Below, piece after piece: positions 38,746-51,540 of a stretch of DNA of 64,000 nucleotides. The stretch comes from Callaeas wilsoni (lineage: Eukaryota > Chordata > Aves > Passeriformes > Callaeidae), in NCBI GenBank assembly GCA_013398955.1, contig VWPU01003067.1:124001-188000 (forward strand), given 5' to 3'. Both the position numbers and the translations under genes were made by a program. How positions within the stretch are numbered: the stretch's first letter is position 1; each line of letters starts with the position of its first letter. The notes beneath the pieces were generated by a model. It did no database searches. It was not told where the DNA came from and saw only the letters and a list, made by a program, of their open reading frames with translations.

Positions 38746-41700
38746 CTTACCAGCAAATAAAGATTGGGGAGCCTTTTTTTTAGTCTGAAGTAAATTTAAC
38801 CAACTGAATGGAGATACCAACAAAAGCTTAAAAATTATCTGTATTTTATTGTATAATTACATTGTCAATTAAGGAGGAAGTGGTCATATCCTTTCCTACA
38901 AACATAAGTGAGAGAACTGCAGCTGGATGCGATATGTAGTAAAATGCATCTCCTTTTCCCTGTTACAAAAAAAATGGCATCTTCTAGGAAGAGTTCAGCT
39001 AAAAGGATGCTCATGGGACCTGGTGTTCTAAATGCCAGGCTCCCACCTGTGAGACCTGAGATCCCTTCGGTTGTTTGAGTCAAACATTTAACTGTTCTCT
39101 ACAAGCTGGTAGCTGCAATCTGTGAGGTGTTATAAAAGATGAAAGCTCAACTTTTATAAAGGGTAATATTGTTATCTTCCAACCCTGCAATTTTTTGTTA
39201 TTGGCTTTTTTTTCTTTTTCCTGGCCTTTTTACCCTTATGTGTAATAGATACAGTCCTGCCTATGAACTCATACCCAACTGCACCTTCCTGGCAGTTCGT
39301 GGTTGTGCCAAAGCCAAAAAGGCCTGAAAGTCCAGATGAAGTTCTTTTCTATAGAGCCGAACTGGTAGAAGATCTGTCTAATAGAATACAACAGAAAACG
39401 AGCTGAGTGACTATTAGAAACTATGAAATAGGAATCAAACTGATTTTCTTTTGACTGTTTAACTTTTAAATCAGCAATACATTGACCTCTCCTAACTAGG
39501 AACATGCTCAGATCCAGCTCTGGCAATCTCTGTAGTCAATTTCAGTCTCATCTCTTCCTCTTTCCCACTCTTGGTGTCCAGGAATATTTCTGACAAGTCA
39601 CCACAGTAATAAATTACTCCTTTTCTCTTCTTTCTTTTGTTGTTGTTGTTATTCTTGCTCTTGTTACTTTGTTAAGTGATGAAATAACAGTGTGCTGTCC
39701 TTCAAAAAACTTTTCTTCAGTATGAGGTGAGAGCAAATGGGACAGTTAATCTCTCAGAGCTGGGGTTCCAGGCTTTAAGCAAATACAAGGATTTCTGCAT
39801 CTCTAATACTCCCTTCACATTTTGATGATCTCCATCAAGACCACAACTTTTCGAGGACTGTTTTCTTCTTTAAGTGAAAACAGACTGTCTAAATAGCAGT
39901 TTTAAAAATGGCCTTTTTTCCTAATCTCCTAATTAATTTTATCAAAATAAAATTATTTTGTTCCTTGTTTCTCAGGTATGTGCCTTCCCTACACCTTTGC
40001 AAATAAAAAGGGAGGTGAGGTAGTTTATGAGCTTCAAGTGGAAAAATTCTGTGTTCAATGGGGAAGATATCTAAGAAGACACAGAGCAACCCAACGAAAT
40101 CCCCATTTCAAACAAAGGATAATACACTCAAAATGAGAAGCAGAGTAAAACCTACATTTGTGTGCCCACTAGCCTACATATGGCCTCCTCTCAGCAGAAC
40201 AGTAATCTTAAGGAAGTTTTAAAGGTGTTGTTTTCATAGGACAGTGTAAGACAAGGATAGCTTCAAACTCTTTTTAGACTGCTCCATAGGGTAGAGGCAT
40301 GCATGATTTCACTTCCTTCCTGCAATTAATCATTAAGACATTTTTTATTTAACAAAAAGACCTTCTATATGCAACTTCTGAATTTGTGGCAATTATAGTG
40401 GTTATTCATTTCCACCGGACTGGTAAGACAGATCAATAGACAGCATTTTGACCTGAGGCTTGGTAAGATGCAGACTTTGTGTCTGTAGTGTGTGAGACCT
40501 CAAACAAATCACTTTGACATAGATATCTTCAAAAATACCTAGGCACACCTACTAACTAGTTTATTTCAGGTGATTGACAACCTCAGTGGATCTTGCAATG
40601 GCAGTTTTCATGACCAGATTAGGACATGAGAATGTCTGAACAAATGTAGAGTTCTCTATCCCAATAATTGTCTGGATTTTCTGTGGCAAGAGAAATGGGC
40701 ACTAAAGAGTGTGATTCATGTGTTCTTCAAGCAGATGATTCATGCCCTAAAATTGTCTATTACTCTGCATTGACTAGCAAGGAACTTCAGTCTTCAGTAT
40801 AGTCACTTGTAGTTGGATAAGAGGCTGTAGGCAGCAGGTCTGAAAGTGTGGCTCCTGGAACACCTGGATAGTCACCTTAAAAGTACACCTAAGTGTGTCA
40901 CCTAACTGCTTTAATTCTGTGGCTTGTTACAGACAGCAAGGCTGTCAGCAGCTGCCTGAAGCTTCATAGCTTTACAAGTTAGCTCTGAAGATATGAGAAA
41001 AGGATGAGTGTCATGTTCATAGCCACAATTGAGACCGTTCTTACAGAACATGCAGAATATAGCACTTCTGTATTTCATTAAAGCATTGAGGAGAAATACA
41101 CAAAAGATTGTGAGGAGCTTACCTACTATAGCGTGGCAGGCCATATAAGGGCCAGCTGAGATAGATAAAGCCTGCTGTTTGGAATTAATGTGGTTTTGTA
41201 CATCATGATCTTCTTGTAGTGTTGCCTGCCAAGTGTACTACAAAAGCATTTTAAGTACTGGGGCATTAAGAAAGTCGCTCTGGAAGCAGCTAAATTGTTG
41301 CTGATCAGATATACATCCTGAGAATTAAAATATTTTTTATATTTTGAGGGTTTCTCTTGTTTGTTTTGTTGGGTTTTTTTCTAATCACCTCCCCAATATA
41401 GTCTTTTTTCACTAAAAATTTTTCTGATTAACAGAAAACTGTTCAGCATGTAAATAGTGATCCAGAACCATTATTAAACATCTGTTAAATCGGGCAAGAG
41501 CCAGGAAAAACTTCAGCTGGATTACAATCGTTCTTGAGAGAGTTTTCAAGGGAATGAGAAAGCACACAGAGCACAGGAGCCAGCCAGAGTCTGTTCACAT
41601 TTGGTTTCTTTCTCCTCCCCCACCCCTGGAACATTACTGATAGAAGGAAGCAAAAGGCTGAGGCTCTCATATCCCAAAGGATGTAATGCCCTACGGGTTG

Positions 41701-43209
41701 GGTAAGACGACTAAGTTGTGTTCCACCCCTCCCATACTTTGCTGTTTTGTGTAGTGCACAGACATGAAGAGTGTTATGGAGAACATAGTAGCTGATGTTT
41801 TTGCATGTTTTGACAAAGTGCCCCATTAACATATTTCCCTCTCCAAAGTGGCAGCACTGCATTGGCTATCCACTGACCTAAAACTGCTCTTATCTCTGTA
41901 GAAGGAAGCTATTAACATTTAGAATTTTGAGAAGCAAATTCTGGCAAATCCTTCCTCTGAAATTAAAGACATTTCCGCCTCCAGCTGTCCATCCCATTTC
42001 TCTGCCAGGAGTTACCACAGAGTCAGTAGAGGGGAACATGTGTAGCACTTCCGCTGAAAACGCCCGGTGTCCTAGGATAAACCATTGTGGAAGACAGATG
42101 TCAGCTGGCACCATCTAGATGGAGTAGTTAAGATTTAGATATGTTATTTCTGCTAACTTAGATCCAGGAACTGTAACCTGTGGCTGAGGGTAGACAGATA
42201 CCAGTAATGTCTTCATTCCAATGCAGCTCAACTATTACAGCTCCAACCAACTTGAAACTTCAGTAACGGAAACCACCATGAAATCTCCATACACTAACGC
42301 ACAGAGCCTTAAATGGTATTTGCTTTCATAATGGCACAGTGTCTATCCAAGTGTGAAATCTGAATGAAGCTATTGCAATATAAACTGGAAGCGCATAGCT
42401 GTTCATTCAGAGGAGCTGGGGCAGAATGCTATCAGTCTGGCTGAATCTGTTCACATGGAGTTGCCATCTGTTATCACAATGCCATGTTGCCCAATTAAAA
42501 CAATATGACTGGATTACAGTATTTTGAGTAGTATTATTTGCTAGATTGTCTCTGATTCTAAAAAATCTATCATTCCATCTGACTGCCTCTGCACCTGCTA
42601 ATTCAGACAGTGTAAAGAAATTGCAAGCTTCTCATTTATTAACTGCATGGCTGTAAGCTAGTTCTGAGCCTGAAAATATTTCTGCATTTTAAACTTTTTC
42701 TGACTTTGTCCGGTAGTCATTTCTCCATTTTTTGAGGAAGCGTGTATATTTGGTATGGGAAAAGTTACTGCAGAGCTTCTGTATACATCTGGCCAGTGGC
42801 TACTAAGGATGTAAGTTAATCAGGGTAGATGAAAATATGTTTTTAAGAAATAATTATTTTTACTTTTAAATAAGACTTTTAGATGTAATGTTCTTCACTT
42901 CTTTCCTAGTTTGGACTCCTAAACTGATAATTATGAATGTCTTTTATTTATACCTTTAAGTGATTATGGCAGAATTTCTGACTTTACAGAGTTCTACATA
43001 TATAATCTTTTCTGTAGCATGCAAATGAACATGCATTTTGGGGTTAATTGAGCTTCCATTTTTATGTTTTATTCTGTAAATGACAAGTAGTATCAAATAC
43101 AAAATGGATGCTATTAACTGAAATCACTGTCTTTAGTGATGCCTTAGGATTTTAGAATAAAAACAACTATTGACAGGAGAATCAACATGACGAGTAAGAG
43201 AGTCAGGGT

Positions 43210-43244
43210 AAATAATAGAGTATTAATCAAATACTCTATTATTT
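43210..43244. repeat. Perfect hairpin, 15-bp stem, 5-nt loop
   Basis: AAATAATAGAGTATT (43210-43224) is exactly complementary to AATACTCTATTATTT (43230-43244), separated only by AATCA. It is one of the strongest simple hairpins in the window. The stem is too short for a canonical pre-miRNA (about 22-30 bp) and no transposon ends or target duplication are evident. It could reflect a local template switch during replication. Confidence 0.96.
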
Positions 43245-43680
43245 TAGATCTCTGAAGCACATTCATTTTACCTACATAAAATGTTCAGTTTGATAACTTC
43301 AAAACTTAAACCAGTGCTGGACAAAAAGCCTTTCAAAATCTGCTTTTTAACTTTACATTTTTCCTTACAAAACTTTTAATTTAAGGAAGCTAGAACACTT
43401 ATCAAATTGGATTTCTAAGTTGCTGTCCTGAATGGCGCCATGAACAACATAAACCAACCTGAATTCTCACCCATTTTAAGCACACTGGATCACTGTAGTG
43501 TAGTCTGTGGCTACTGATGGGTCCCTATAGTACTGCAATAGTCACTCTTGGACCAAGCACAGGGATGGATTGCATACCCATAAAAAACCCTCCTCTGTGA
43601 TTCTGAAGGTATGTACCGTATCACACATAATCTGTCGATACTGCTGTTGTAATTAATGGAGTTAGCCATGGCATTCACTT
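43245..43680. other. Short non-coding gap
   Basis: Between the hairpin and the CR1 tail there is only unremarkable AT-rich DNA with no frame, repeat or RNA gene that I recognise. Confidence 0.65.
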
Positions 43681-45535
43681 TCACAGAAATAAAGTATCAC
43701 AGAATATCTGAGTTGGAAGGGACTCTCAAGGATCATCAAGTTCAACTCCTGACCCTGCACAGCATCATCCCCAAAAGTCACACCATGTGTCCAAAAGATT
43801 CCTGAACTCTGTCAGGTTTGGCGCTGTGGCCACTTTCCTGGGGAGCCTGTTCCAGTGCCCAAACATCCTCTGGGTGAAGAACGTTTTTCTAATATCCAAA
43901 CAAAACATCCCTCAACACAACTTCATGCCATTCCCTTGGGTCCTGTCACTGGTTACCACAGCGAAGAGATGAGCACCTGCCCCTCCTCTTCCCCTTACAG
44001 GAAGTTGTAGATTGCAATGAGGTCTCCCCTCAGTCTCCTCTTCTGCAGGCTGAACAGACCAACTGACCTCAGCTGCTCCTCATACAGCTACCCCTCAAGG
44101 CCCTCCACCATTTTTGCTGTTCTCCTTTGGGCACTATTGAATAGTTTAATGTCTTTCTTACATTGTGGCACCCAAAACTGCATACAGCACTTGAGGTGAG
44201 GCCACTCCAGTGCAGAGCAGAGCAGGACAATCCCCTCCCTTGCCCAGATGGAGATGCTGTGCCTGACAGCCCCCAGGACACAGTTGGCCCTCCTGGCTGC
44301 CAGGGCACTGCTGACAAATTCAACTTTTCGTCAACCAAGATCCCCAGGTTCTTTTCCATCTCAGTGTTTCCCAACCTCTCATTTCCCAGTCTGTCTGTAC
44401 ATCCAGGGTTGCCCATCCCAGGTGGAGAATCCAGCACTTTCCCTTGTTGAATTTCATACCATTGGTGATTGCTGAGTCCTCTAATTTGTTGGCTGGTCTC
44501 TCTGTAGGGCCTCCAGGCCTTTGAGAGAGTCAACAGTTCCTCTCAGTTTTGTGTCATCCATGAATTTGCTTAGTATCACTTCTAGTCCTGCATCCAGGTC
44601 ATCAATGAAGATGTTGAAGATCACAGGGCCTAGGATAGAGCCCTGCAGAACCCCACTAGTGACAGGTCACCAGTCTGGTGTCACCCCATTCACTATAACC
44701 CTTTGCACCTGACCCATGAACCAGTTGTTCACCCATCACATGATGTGTTTATCCAGCTGTGTGCTGGACATTTTATCCAAAAGGATACTGTGAGAGACAG
44801 TATCAAAAGCTTTACTTAAATCTAAAATGATTACATCAACTGGCTTCCCTTGACCATCTAGATGGGTTACCTTGTCATAAAAGGAAATCAGGTTTGATAA
44901 GCAGGACTTTCTTCTCATGAAGCCGTGCTGGCTGTGACCAACGACTGCTTTGTCTTTCAGGTGTTTTTCAATACCTCCCAGAATAATCTTCTTCATAACT
45001 TCTTCAGGAACTGAAGTGAGACTGACAGGTCTGTAGTTTCTGGGCTTCTTATTCTTGCCCTTCTTGAAAATCAGGATGTTTGCCAGCTTCCAGTTAGGTG
45101 GGACCTCTCCAAATTACCAAGGCTGCTGAAAAGTCATAGAGAGAGGTTTTGCAATGACATCAGCTAGCTCTTTGAGGACTCTGGGATGAACCCCATTAGG
45201 CCCCATGGATTTGTAGGGATCTAATTGGAGCAGCAGATCCCACACAATTTCAGGTTTGACTGGGCATTAATGATTCTTGCAGTCGTGGTCTGCCAGCTTT
45301 GACAGCCCCTTGGTCCATCAAAGGCAAAGAATGTGTTAAACACCCCTGCCTTGTCCAAGTCCCTGTTTGCGAGGTGACCATCCTCATCCTGTAATGGGAC
45401 AATAATATTTTTACACTGCCTATTGCCATTAATATACTTGAAAAAAACCTCTTTTTATTGTTCCCCATAGTTCTGATCAGCTTCAACTTCAGCTGAGCTT
45501 TGGCCACGTGAATTTTCTCCCCACAGTGGCAAGCA
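43681..45535 (-). mobile_element. CR1 LINE, antisense, 1.85 kb, 5'-truncated
   Basis: The + strand opens with decayed 'tcacagaat' tail units and 'gagttggaagggactc', the reverse complement of the CR1 3' end. It continues through the 3' UTR ('ggctgaacagacc', 'ctcctcatacag') and ORF2 as far as about 45535, where similarity stops. This is the longest mobile element in the window. It keeps the 3' UTR, the C-terminal part and most of the reverse transcriptase, but lacks the endonuclease and ORF1. It lies in the same orientation as the CR1 at 32.0-33.1 kb. Confidence 0.93.
44490..45530 (-). pseudogene. CR1 ORF2 reverse-transcriptase pseudogene with FMDD box
   Basis: From about 45530 downward on the minus strand the translation gives KAQLKLKLIRTMGNNKKRFF (linker before RT), then, with frame changes, RNYRPVSLTSVPEEVMKKII, SQHGFMRRKSCLSNLISFYD, LDLSKAFDTVSHSILLDK (motif A, carrying the first catalytic Asp region), [13 protein letters not shown] (motif B; CR1 normally has GVPQGS) and [14 protein letters not shown] (motif C). 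One frame runs from about 45116 to 44500, broken only by TAA at 45114-45116, TGA at 44736-44738 and TGA at 44667-44669. All main RT motifs are visible, including both motif C aspartates (44553-44564). The usual CR1 box is FADD, so the Met is a substitution. Downstream of about 44490 the frame is lost. It is inactive because it is 5'-truncated and carries stops. Confidence 0.9.
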
Positions 45536-48500
45536 GTGAATCTACTCTACCCTGTTATACTTCTGCTTTTGTTCTCTATCACATCCAGGGATCCCCAGTG
45601 TTACTTATGTGGTTTTGTTATTATAGCACTGAGAGGGAAAGGAACCAAAGGTTGGTCATGCTCTATTTCCCTTCCTCTGTCAATCAACACTCCTTTAGAG
45701 TTGCCACATATATGGGATATGTGAGTCTCAGAAAAGGACTGAATGAGGAAGAGGGACTGGATAAAGTATTCCTCTGCTTCCGGTGCCATGTAGCACCCCC
45801 TTTGCTCTGAAATCATCCCCAGATGAGTTTTGACCTCCAACAAAGTACTAATATTCTCAGATTAGCAACACATGAGAAAGATCCCCATTCATACAGTTTT
45901 TTCTAAACCCCACTGAACTTTTATTCAAAACATTTAGGATTAAAATACCCAGTGGTAACACAAACTTTGTATTCTGAAAGGATTCACATGGTGTCACCAA
46001 CCACTAGTCTATGACAGTATTTAAGCCTTGTTTACCTATGCTTTATTTTTAGGATGCAACCTTTTTGTGGTTTCTTTCCACTAGTATTTTCCCAGTATCC
46101 CATCAGCACAAACCTGCAATTTGGTTTTGAGGATTCTAAACAACGAAATAAGGAATGAGTCTCTGAATGAAAAGTCTGGAGTGAAACCTGAGTCCTGGAC
46201 TTCATGCCCACTTACAGAGGCTTTGGTTAACTTTTGCCTCAAATTTTTTTTTTAATTTGTATTTTGTATCCTAGCTTACAACTAAGCCATTGCATCTTGC
46301 TGAAAACTAGAGGCTCACAGGGGCTTTTAAACCTGTGTGGAAAATGATTTAATATTTTGTAATTGCATTTCCCCTTGCAGAAAAGCACCCTGTATTTGCT
46401 CAACCTTTATAAAATCACTTTTAGTTCCAGGAAAGGTTTGGAAAAGAGTTAATCTCTACATCCAGAAACAAATACAAAGAGCAAAAACAGTAATGTTCTT
46501 TAATATGCAGCTTTGTTTTAATTTTGGATCCTGATCGCATTTCATTCAGCCAACAGATATCAGGCATGAAAAGCAGGACTGGCAACAGCATTCTCATGAC
46601 CAATGGACCTCTGGCACCCTGGACACATCTTTTAAGCATACTGTTTCTAACTAAAAATCCCTATTTGAAATAAAGCTTTTCATATTGTATCTCTTCTTTG
46701 TGGGTCCTGTTTTATTCATCAGTACTCCTAAATATTTTCTGAGACTCTCAATCTTATTAACTTGAAATGGCTTGGTTGATGATGTTTGCACCATTAATCT
46801 TTGAAACATAAAGGTGTTTTTGAAAAGTCCATTATGGGCCCTCTAGACAAAATTATCACCTGACTTGTCAATAAACATGGGTTCAGACGGTGTCAGTCCA
46901 GTCCTTTTTGCCAAAGTGGTGAGGCTTTGAATATTTCTTAAGAGCAAATTCAAGTTTGATTTCAGAACATACTTTCTATAACATATGAATAGCTGCTCAC
47001 AGAGCTGCTAATAAGAGTTAATTATTTAAATAATGAAAAAGTGTAGCTCTTAATAACTTTCAGTACAGTAAACATGATATAGTAAGTCAAAGTTGAAGGA
47101 CAGTAAACTTAGTCAGTTTTGGGTTCTGGTCAGACTCTCCTACCCACACACGAGGTAATTTGCCCTGTCACCTACATAAGCTTCCTGGACACCCTGGCAT
47201 TCTGTGAAACCCATAGTAACTGCCTTCTAACCACTTCTGCTCCACAAAGATCATCTACCTTGTATGTTCCATTTACATTTTTTGAATTCCTATCTCAAAT
47301 CTGCTTTCTTCCATCTAAGCAAAAATACTGTGTACTTGAATTTTCCTCAGAAAATTATCTAAGTTCTCGATCATCTCATGTCCATCATTTTGCCTCTTCA
47401 TTAAAAAAAATATTTATAGATTAACTGAAAATGCAAAAACACTGAGGAAAAATAGGAGTTGTATGATGAGGTAAATATGAACTCCTTCATATACTTCCAA
47501 ATTATCTACTTGACACCATTTATGCTTTACAGCATTTAAGAAGTCTGCCTGCTCTATTCTCATCATCAGAATTGAAAAATGTTTTAATTACAGTGCTATA
47601 CATGCACCTGAAATGCATTTGACCTCTTTCCTTATTGTCCCCACTAACCATGAGGAGATATAATTGCCTAAAATCCATACACAGGTATGTCGAATGCCAT
47701 TTCTCTTGCAGTAAGTCAAGATAGCACAAGCTGCAAATAAATAGATTTTCAATATCATACAAAACTGACAAGGATTTGAAGAGTGATTAGAGACTTCAGT
47801 AGCTCACTTTCTATGAATTAGACACTATTTTTAAAACGTAAATGATGTCACTGACTCATCACTTTACTGTAAAGTTACATAATATCTAGCATTTATACAA
47901 AACCCATACCGTCTGGATTTAAATTTCTTCAGTGAGAATCTCAGTTTCCTGTTGAAAATAAGGAGCTCTGAGCCTGCATGGCTACACAGAAAACTTTAAA
48001 ACAAATTACCAAAGAAGCCAAACAACAAAAAATCTATTTATTCATCTGCTTCAGAGTGCCATAATAATTAGGCTAATGTCAAGGTGTCTGTGAATCTCTG
48101 TCTTGATTTTTCAGTGATCTGTGACTTTTAAATGTTCTTCTAGAGAAAGAATCTTCCAGTCTCTATGGTGGGCAACAGTGGACTTCGTGTTCCTCCCTAA
48201 TTCCCATGCTCACCAGTGACATGAGAATTAAATAGATTCTTTAGGCCTATCAGCAAAATCTGAAATTTGGTGTTAGCAAACAATTGGAAAAAAACAGGAA
48301 AAGTCATAAACCCCTATCTTAAACCCATAGATTACAATCAAATGCACTGCATATATAGGACAAAAAAAGTTTTCTTCTTATTTCAATTTTCTTCCAAATT
48401 TGTAATTCTCTCCCAAAGTATGATGAGATTTTCTCAGTGAAAAACAATCTACAAAATGTGGCTGGCTAACAAATTTATCTTAAAACCTTTAAGAAAATTG

Positions 48501-50469
48501 ATGCATTGCTACTGTAAATTGGAAATGGTAATAACAGTTTAAAACTATTTAAAACTATTCAAGTGCCAGATTTTGAAAGTATATCAACAAGATCATCGTG
48601 TCCTTGAGAATTTTAGGGAAAATCAGATAGCCTAAGAAAAAGAAGTTAAAACTGGTTTTGCTTATTTAAGCAGCTTTAAAGCCTCTGTGAACAATGTTTA
48701 GGCTTCTTGTTCTCTGTCAAGCAGTAACACAACTTTTTTTCCCAGGGCAAGAGCAAGCAGCAGCAAAAAAAGTTGTTTTGTCTATTTACTATTTTGAAAT
48801 CTAAGCTTAGGGCAAGAGCTATATAAGCGTAACATACAATAAGGAACAACAACAAAATCTCTTTTTATTTTAAGAAGAGCTTAATGACAGACACGGGCTT
48901 CTACAGTGGTGCTCTGGCAGACCAGTCACTGCTGCCAGTCATGAGCACAGTGTCAGCAGCACAGGATGACTCACTAGGGAGCTGGAGGACTGGAGGGTAT
49001 ACACCTAGTGGTGCAGGTCCCTACTAGGATTTTGGCTGACTCTTGTGAAAGAAGAGTTTTCTAGATGTGTTAATTCCATGTTGGGCAGTCTGGAGTAGGT
49101 TTCTGAGGGGGAAGGAGGAAGGGAAGCTATAACTGAAACACTAAAACAAATATAATTTAACAGTACTAGTAAACAGGGTACTTACAATTCCTATCATCAT
49201 TCTTCCTCAATGTAGGAGGGAAAAGTAATCCTTTTAGGTGTTTATTTGCATTCCTCTGCAGTCTGTCCTGAGCTGTCCTCTACCCTCCCTTACTGAAACA
49301 GCATCACAGGTCACTCCTAAGCATAATTGCTCCATAATGGGTGAAATTAACACCCCAGGATTAAACCATAATCCAGTTTTGGGACAGATAGAGAAAAGAA
49401 CCGACAAGGAGAAACAGAAACCAAGACTAAAACTACACTTTCACATGTAGGTACAGACTGACCTGAACTTGGAGAAAATCATCAATGAGCTAGCTGCTCG
49501 TCTCATGAGAAATCTGGCTCATTAATTAAAGCAAGTATCTCCACCTGTGACTGCACAAAGTCAAAACAGAGACATCCAGCTCAGCAGGAAGGGAGAACTG
49601 ATCAGTATCAGCCTCTTTCTGTACAGGAAGCATCAGAACAGGAGAGAAAGGAAGGATGTGCTAAGTTGGAAAATGGGACTTAAAATGCACTTTTGACCAA
49701 CAGGACATTCTGCAAAACAGTAACCTCTTCTCCATATTGAAACTTTATCCACAATTGGCCATTGCCACCGTCGTCACTTTTCTCATAATAAATTAACAGT
49801 GATCAGAAGCACAGCTTCTGAAAATTTCTTTGCAGACTCTAAGAATCTGTGAAACTAGGCTGTCCTTGAACTAGTCATGAATACAAAACTCAGCTGCTAT
49901 TAGCAGAACCTTAAGGAAAATCCTTGTGTAAGTTTTGAGTAAGCCTGGTCCTGTTTAGAGAGTTTTATCAAAACCACAGGAAACCATGTGATGCTCGATG
50001 TCGTTCTCGGTGTTTTGCTTGAATATTGAATTCATTTAAATCCTAAGTTGAAAAGGAACCACAAGACTTGGAGTCTGCACAAAGTGACATTGACTGTAGT
50101 GGGCCTCGGAGTCAAAATGGGTGAGTCGCATGCTCAACCAAGTTCAGTAACTATGCTGATTCAGTTTCCATGCGCACAATCAAAAGCCCCCATTCTATTT
50201 CACTGTCAGGAATCAAAGACATATTCGTGTGTATTTTGCTAGGTAAAGCCAGACTCTACCAGCACAAGAAACTAGAAATACAAGGCATGAACTAGCCCAA
50301 CTTAGCTGGAGGCTGGCTGCATCAGCCTGGTGCCCCATCTAAGCTGGCAAACCTTGACCAGACCCAGCTGGTTTGTACAAAATAAATGTGTCTACTACCC
50401 TCAGGCATTTTTTCATCTTTTCCCAGCACACTCGCCCCTGGCAAAAGGAAATGAGCTTTTGTGTTTTCC
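45536..50469. other. Non-coding stretch, no gene seen
   Basis: Frames overlap on both strands near 45500-45850 (100 and 80 codons) and at 47119-47424, without motifs. A near-tandem 'tttaaaacta' pair lies at about 48538-48560. A slightly GC-richer passage at 48890-49010 has no recognisable identity. Confidence 0.7.
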
Positions 50470-50575
50470 TAGACAAGTCACAAAGACTCTCTTGTCTCAA
50501 ACTATCTCTGTGAAATGAAAATAATTGTCTTTATCAAAGTACTTTGAGATCTGTGAGTGAGCAGTGTTATATCAC
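50470..50575 (+). mobile_element. MIR/CORE-SINE-like ancient fragment
   Basis: The order 'gacaagtcac', 'ctctgtgaaatgaaaataat', 'caaagtactttgagatctg', 'gtgttatat' follows MIR and L2-type repeats (acaagtcacttaacctc..catctgtaaaatggggataat..aaagcactttgagatcc..gctatat). It is diverged throughout, as expected for a repeat over 100 million years old. Family-level assignment (MIR, MIR3 or L2/L3 tail) is uncertain. Confidence 0.5.
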
Positions 50576-50989
50576 TGAAAAGCATCATTGATGATTGGAT
50601 TATAAAATAAATCTGCAGTGCTGCTAATTGAAACTCTGTGTATAATTAGAAGGGCTTTTAAAAGTCTGTTTACCCTTCAAATGAATATAGAACTTCTGTA
50701 TGTTATGAATAGTTCATAGCTAATAAAATTTTTGCTATTCTATGTCTTGATGATGCTCTAAATTTACATTTTTACAAAAAACAATAGTCTCACTAGCTGC
50801 TCAGATTTTAACCTCCTGCCAGATTTGTATTAACCTTTGTATGTAAGGATTGTTGCCTTTCCTTTTCAGTTTAAGCCTCTCAATACAGAAACTTTACAGC
50901 AATTGAAGCAGTGGCAGTTTTACTAAAACTCAGCACACAGCCACTTCCAGTGTCAGAAACTGACTCTGATGAAAGACTTTGGGCAAGAT

Positions 50990-51310
50990 TTTGGCCCAAG
51001 GTGCCCGCCCAGCTGGTACCAGGACACTGCAAGGTCCCTCCGTACAGCAATGCCACCATTTCACCTGAGGACAGCCTGCGGCCAAGAAGGCTCCACAATC
51101 CGGAGAGCTGGCCAGGACACACCTCCCAGGGAAGGACCTGCTTCCTCCCCTTCCTCGCCGTGGCCACCCAGCGCGGCTGCCCAGGGGCCAACAGTGAGCG
51201 CCGGGCCAGGAGGGTGGAGGCTACACAGCGAGCAGGCCTCCCCTGCCCTCAGGTCGGACAGGCCCGGCCTGAGGCCCTCAGGTCTGCTGGGACCTGCGCG
51301 TGAGCTCAGC
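50990..51310. other. GC-rich patch with overlapping open frames, no clear gene
   Basis: GC content and CpG rise sharply (gcggcc, tcgccgtgg, cagcgcggctg, gagcgccgggcc, cctgcgcgtg). Three or four long frames overlap here: 50911-51303 and 50969-51334 on the + strand, 50880-51191 and 51061-51432 on the - strand. None has a known motif, and overlap on both strands is what stop-poor GC-rich DNA produces. CCTGAGG/CCTCAGG forms a 15-nt palindrome at 51268-51282, and GCCCTCAGGTC occurs twice (51245-51255 and 51274-51284). An orphan CpG island, a lone unannotated exon or a GC-biased gene-conversion scar are all possible. Confidence 0.5.
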
Positions 51311-51485
51311 AGAGAATTGCAGAAGGTCCTTTGACCTCGTTCCGTTATTCTCAGTGGAAAAAAAACACAAACCAATGTTCCTGCTTTAGACTCCTCTGCT
51401 TGCCCTTGGGCTAACACCAGAGGTTCCCTCATAGCACCAGCGCATCATCAGCGTGAGTCCACAGCAACATTGTGAGATGCCACTT

Positions 51486-51540
51486 CTGGCCCAGATCCGG
51501 GGAAACACTCAGGCACACGCTTCCCTTTGAGACTGGCTGG
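51486..51540 (+). repeat. Possible ancient amniote repeat fragment
   Basis: 'tctggcccagatccggggaa' followed by 'acactcaggcacacgcttcc' and 'ctttgag' closely tracks the old reptile/bird repeat wording 'ggccagatccagcaaagcacttaagcacatgcttaacttt'. The match is in order and without large gaps. The family name is not known to me with certainty. Confidence 0.42.

Larger units (their letters stand above)
33141..43209. other. Non-coding stretch, no gene seen
   Basis: Ten kilobases without a recognisable gene. The longest frame, 35805-36218 (+, 137 codons), opens on TTG and its first ATG comes about 19 codons later; it shows no motif. A 79-codon minus frame at 33609-33848 and a 125-codon minus frame at 41485-41862 are equally anonymous. 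Small items include a 10-bp duplication CACCTCTGAT at about 34071-34090, an AAT/AAC tract at 37454-37488, a TTG run at about 39638-39651 and a possible ancient repeat at 38691-38745. Confidence 0.7.

Noticed and set aside
44163..44533. Several overlapping frames on both strands
   Set aside because: They are shadows of the antisense CR1 element and its ORF2 remains.
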